A stretch of 7,529 nt of DNA. Source: Marmoricola sp. (GTDB lineage Bacteria; Actinomycetota; Actinomycetes; Propionibacteriales; Nocardioidaceae). The first letter of the stretch is position 1. Each line of letters starts with the position of its first letter. Positions 6,369 through 7,529 of this stretch are shown piece after piece. The position numbers and the translations under genes are program-made. The stretch covers positions 1 through 7,529 of the forward strand of contig JASLCW010000288.1 in NCBI GenBank assembly GCA_030151765.1. The letters are read 5' to 3'. A model generated the notes under the pieces. That model saw only the letters and a list, made by a program, of their open reading frames with translations, was not told the DNA's origin and made no database searches.

Positions 6369-6968
6369 ATGACCGACTACTTCGCAGGCGACGCCCGTAC
6401 CCACCGTGAGCGCATGCTGGCGGGTGACCTCTATATCGCCGACGACCCGGAGAACGAACGGCGTTCCCGACGAGCCCGGCAATTGATGGATGCGTACTCG
6501 AAGAGCTCACTGACGGATCTCGGCGAGGCGCGTCGCGTGCTCAGTGAGCTTCTGGGAGAACTCGGCGACGATGTGATCGTCAGGCCGCCCCTGCACGTCG
6601 ACTACGGTGACCAGATCTCCATCGGTGCCCGGACCTTCGTGAATTACAACCTGGTGGCACTGGATGCCGCGCCCATCGTCATCGGCGCCGACTGTCAGAT
6701 CGGCCCCAACGTCCAGTTGCTCACGCCGACGCATCCGATTGATCCTCAGCCGCGTCGCGACAAGCTCGAAGCGGCTCGGCCCATCCGCATCGAGGACAAC
6801 GTGTGGCTCGGCGGCGGCGTCATCGTCTGCCCCGGCGTCACGATCGGCGCCGACAGTGTCATCGGGGCGGGATCTGTCGTCACTCGGGACATCCCGGCAG
6901 GCGTCGTGGCCGTGGGCAACCCTGCTCGCGTCGTCCGGACGATCCGCGACGAGACTGACATAACGTAG
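6369..6968 (+). CDS. Hexapeptide-repeat O-acetyltransferase, maltose/galactoside acetyltransferase group
   Basis: Cytoplasmic acetyl-CoA:sugar O-acetyltransferase-like protein of 199 residues, expected to work as a left-handed beta-helix trimer. The N-terminal helical Mac domain is HRERMLAGDLYIADDPE...RRARQLMDAY (12-43). Hexapeptide repeats run from about 80 to 175, including IVIGADCQIGPNVQLL, NVWLGGGVIVCPGVTIG and SVIGAGSVVTRDIPAG. The tail AVGNPARVVR (181-190) is characteristic of LacA/Maa. The catalytic His is His122 in LTPTHPID, and Asn92 (FVNYNLVALD) matches the LacA active-site Asn. The ATG at 6369 gives the usual family N-terminus. An in-frame TTG at 6324 would add 15 residues without family resemblance. 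No Shine-Dalgarno sequence precedes 6369; TAGCGT at 6353-6358 could be a -10 that gives a leader of only a few bases. Acceptor sugar unknown. Its stop is five bases from that of the convergent small gene. Confidence 0.9.
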   Translation: MTDYFAGDARTHRERMLAGDLYIADDPENERRSRRARQLMDAYSKSSLTDLGEARRVLSELLGELGDDVIVRPPLHVDYGDQISIGARTFVNYNLVALDAAPIVIGADCQIGPNVQLLTPTHPIDPQPRRDKLEAARPIRIEDNVWLGGGVIVCPGVTIGADSVIGAGSVVTRDIPAGVVAVGNPARVVRTIRDETDIT

Positions 6969-6973
6969 GCGCG

Positions 6974-7246
6974 TTACTGGCCAGGTGCTCGGAGGGCCGC
7001 GACGAAGTCGTCGAGCGCTGCCTTTGCCGATTCGGGCACGGAGAGCGCCATGAACGAGGACATCGCCACCATCACGTCGTACCGGCCCTCCTTGCCGCGT
7101 TTGCCGGGCTTGTGGCTGACCTGGACCTCGCGGAAGGTCGAGATCGGATTGCGGGCGGACTCGTCCAGGCCGTTGTGGCGGAACTTCGCGACGGTGGCGC
7201 CGTCGAAGACCAGTGATTCCCCGTTCAGGCCCTTGAGTTCGATCAC
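6974..7246 (-). CDS. Small conserved-looking hypothetical protein (90 aa)
   Basis: I do not recognise the family with confidence. The 90-residue protein begins IELKGLNGESLVFDGATVAK, has a basic Lys/Gly turn SHKPGKRGKEGRYDV (44-58) and ends in an amphipathic helix ESAKAALDDFVAALRA (72-87). Alternating short beta-like segments followed by one C-terminal helix resemble the small bacterial PH-like fold seen in DUF4429-type proteins; this is inference from pattern only. There is no signal peptide or membrane segment, so it should be cytoplasmic. The GTG start at 7246 is supported by TAGAGT six bases upstream and the lack of a Shine-Dalgarno sequence. It is convergent with the acetyltransferase and divergent from the SOS-controlled gene. 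Codon use (GC-rich third positions) agrees with a real gene. Confidence 0.75.
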   Translation of the reverse strand: MIELKGLNGESLVFDGATVAKFRHNGLDESARNPISTFREVQVSHKPGKRGKEGRYDVMVAMSSFMALSVPESAKAALDDFVAALRAPGQ

Positions 7247-7252
7247 GGCGTC

Positions 7253-7258
7253 ACTCTA
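7253..7258 (-). promoter_or_regulatory. -10-like element of the small hypothetical gene, leaderless geometry
   Basis: Minus-strand TAGAGT is followed by GACGCC and then the GTG at 7246, again TANNNT plus six bases plus start codon. The transcript would begin at the start codon. No clear -35. Confidence 0.45.
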
Positions 7259-7306
7259 GGAGGAAGTACGTCGTGCGGGGCCGGTTTTCAGGGCCTCTCC
7301 CCTGTG

Positions 7307-7352
7307 CGCGATTTCGCGGCGACAACGGTCAGTCGGCGAAGTCGCCGTCGCC
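7307..7352. repeat. Cluster of short inverted repeats
   Basis: CGCG-ATTT-CGCG (7307-7318) is a perfect 4-bp stem with a 4-base loop. GGCGAC at 7318-7323 is complementary to GTCGCC at 7347-7352, and inside it GGCGA (7335-7339) pairs with TCGCC (7342-7346). The stems overlap partly, so not all can form together. They lie between two genes transcribed away from each other, so they are not terminators of annotated genes. GC-rich DNA forms such repeats often by chance. Confidence 0.35.
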
Positions 7353-7377
7353 TCTCGGGCCGGAAGGGTTTGGGGAG

Positions 7378-7395
7378 TTGTCACGCGGGTGACAA
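7378..7395. promoter_or_regulatory. Perfect 7-bp inverted repeat TTGTCAC-N4-GTGACAA
   Basis: TTGTCAC and GTGACAA are exact reverse complements separated by GCGG. Outer GGAG (7374-7377) and CTCC (7399-7402) could lengthen it with a three-base bulge. There is no T-run, and no gene ends nearby, so a terminator is unlikely. An 18-bp dyad of this form suits a dimeric repressor or activator site upstream of the SOS gene or the divergent small gene. I do not recognise the regulator. Confidence 0.5.
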
Positions 7396-7405
7396 GTTCT
7401 CCACC

Positions 7406-7430
7406 CCTGCCGGACTTACCTCCGGCCAGG
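7406..7430. repeat. Imperfect hairpin upstream of the SOS gene
   Basis: CCTGCCGGA at 7406-7414 pairs with TCCGGCCAGG at 7421-7430 with one bulged base, leaving a six-base loop CTTACC. It lies just upstream of the -35 region of the SOS gene, so it should act at DNA level or be chance; it would not be in the predicted mRNA. Confidence 0.35.
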
Positions 7431-7450
7431 CGGCGTCAGCGCTGGACGGG

Positions 7451-7466
7451 TCGAACACATGTGCGA
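7451..7466. promoter_or_regulatory. LexA binding site (SOS box)
   Basis: TCGAACACATGTGCGA matches the actinobacterial/Bacillus-type LexA consensus TCGAAC-N4-GTTCGA at 11 of 12 defined positions; the single difference is G for T in the right half. It ends 12 bases before the ATG at 7479. It lies exactly between a -35-like TGGACG (7443-7448) and a -10-like AATCAT (7467-7472), so bound LexA would block RNA polymerase. Expect the following gene to be DNA-damage inducible. Confidence 0.8.
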
Positions 7467-7472
7467 AATCAT
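7467..7472 (+). promoter_or_regulatory. -10-like element of the SOS gene, leaderless geometry
   Basis: AATCAT matches four of six TATAAT positions, including the second A and last T. It is followed by six bases and the ATG at 7479. The -35-like TGGACG at 7443-7448 (four of six against TTGACA) gives an 18-base spacer filled by the LexA box. Confidence 0.4.
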
Positions 7473-7478
7473 CGGTTC

Positions 7479-7529
7479 ATGAGCTACTCCCCGCCCGCGC
7501 CCTCCGAGCACACCGAGCAGCTGCTCGCG
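7479..7529 (+). CDS. 5' end of an SOS-regulated gene (truncated by window)
   Basis: Seventeen codons are visible, MSYSPPAPSEHTEQLLA, and the frame is open at the window edge. The start is supported by the LexA box and the -10-like element immediately upstream, and by the absence of a Shine-Dalgarno sequence (leaderless type). The fragment is too short for a family call. A DNA repair or DNA helicase protein is expected from the LexA control, but this is inference from regulation and not from the protein. Confidence 0.6.
   Translation, partial: MSYSPPAPSEHTEQLLA

Noticed and set aside
6969..6973. Bidirectional terminator between the acetyltransferase and the small hypothetical gene
   Set aside because: The gap is five bases and no stem-loop with a T-run is seen on either side.
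1..7529. CRISPR array, tRNA, insertion sequence or phage attachment site
   Set aside because: No repeated spacer units, no tRNA-like cloverleaf, no transposase or integrase reading frame and no flanking direct repeats were seen.

Overview
The window is high-GC DNA with strong third-position GC bias, GTG starts, promoters that look leaderless, and an actinobacterial-type LexA (SOS) box. It fits a chromosomal segment of an Actinomycetota member. Mycobacteriales or a relative is plausible, but genus cannot be fixed from the sequence. I see no tRNA, rRNA, CRISPR array, insertion sequence or phage gene. Most of the window is ordinary chromosome; the unusual parts are a decayed stretch and the regulatory DNA.

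Layout. (1) 17-2500 (+): a secreted Ntn-hydrolase of the penicillin acylase / acyl-homoserine-lactone acylase / aculeacin A acylase type. All recognisable catalytic residues are present. (2) 2497-4026 (-): a pro-kumamolisin-like S53 (sedolisin) serine-carboxyl peptidase, convergent with the acylase. The two genes share the tetranucleotide CTAG as overlapping stop codons. (3) 4078-4563 (+) and 4560-5204 (+): a GNAT acetyltransferase translationally coupled by a GTGA overlap to an HD-domain 5'-deoxynucleotidase (YfbR/HDDC2-like). This pair is divergent from the peptidase across a 51-bp gap. (4) 5205-6243: a decayed stretch. It holds the C-terminal part of a SAM-dependent methyltransferase (+) and an inositol-monophosphatase-family gene (-) with a frame break and a missing middle. 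The two remnants face each other and overlap at their 3' ends. (5) 6369-6968 (+): a hexapeptide-repeat acetyltransferase of the maltose/galactoside O-acetyltransferase group. (6) 6974-7246 (-): a small unrecognised protein of 90 residues. (7) 7247-7478: a 232-bp divergent intergenic region rich in inverted repeats, ending in a LexA box. (8) 7479-7529 (+): the first 17 codons of an SOS-controlled gene that runs off the window.

How the parts relate. No multi-gene pathway or new defence-like system is evident. The acylase and peptidase are both self-processing hydrolases; the rest are separate small units. The most coherent signal across the window is regulatory. Five starts (peptidase, GNAT, phosphatase remnant, small protein, SOS gene) each have a -10-like hexamer followed by exactly six bases and then the start codon, which is the geometry of leaderless mRNA. 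At the last of these the LexA box lies exactly between the -10 and a plausible -35.
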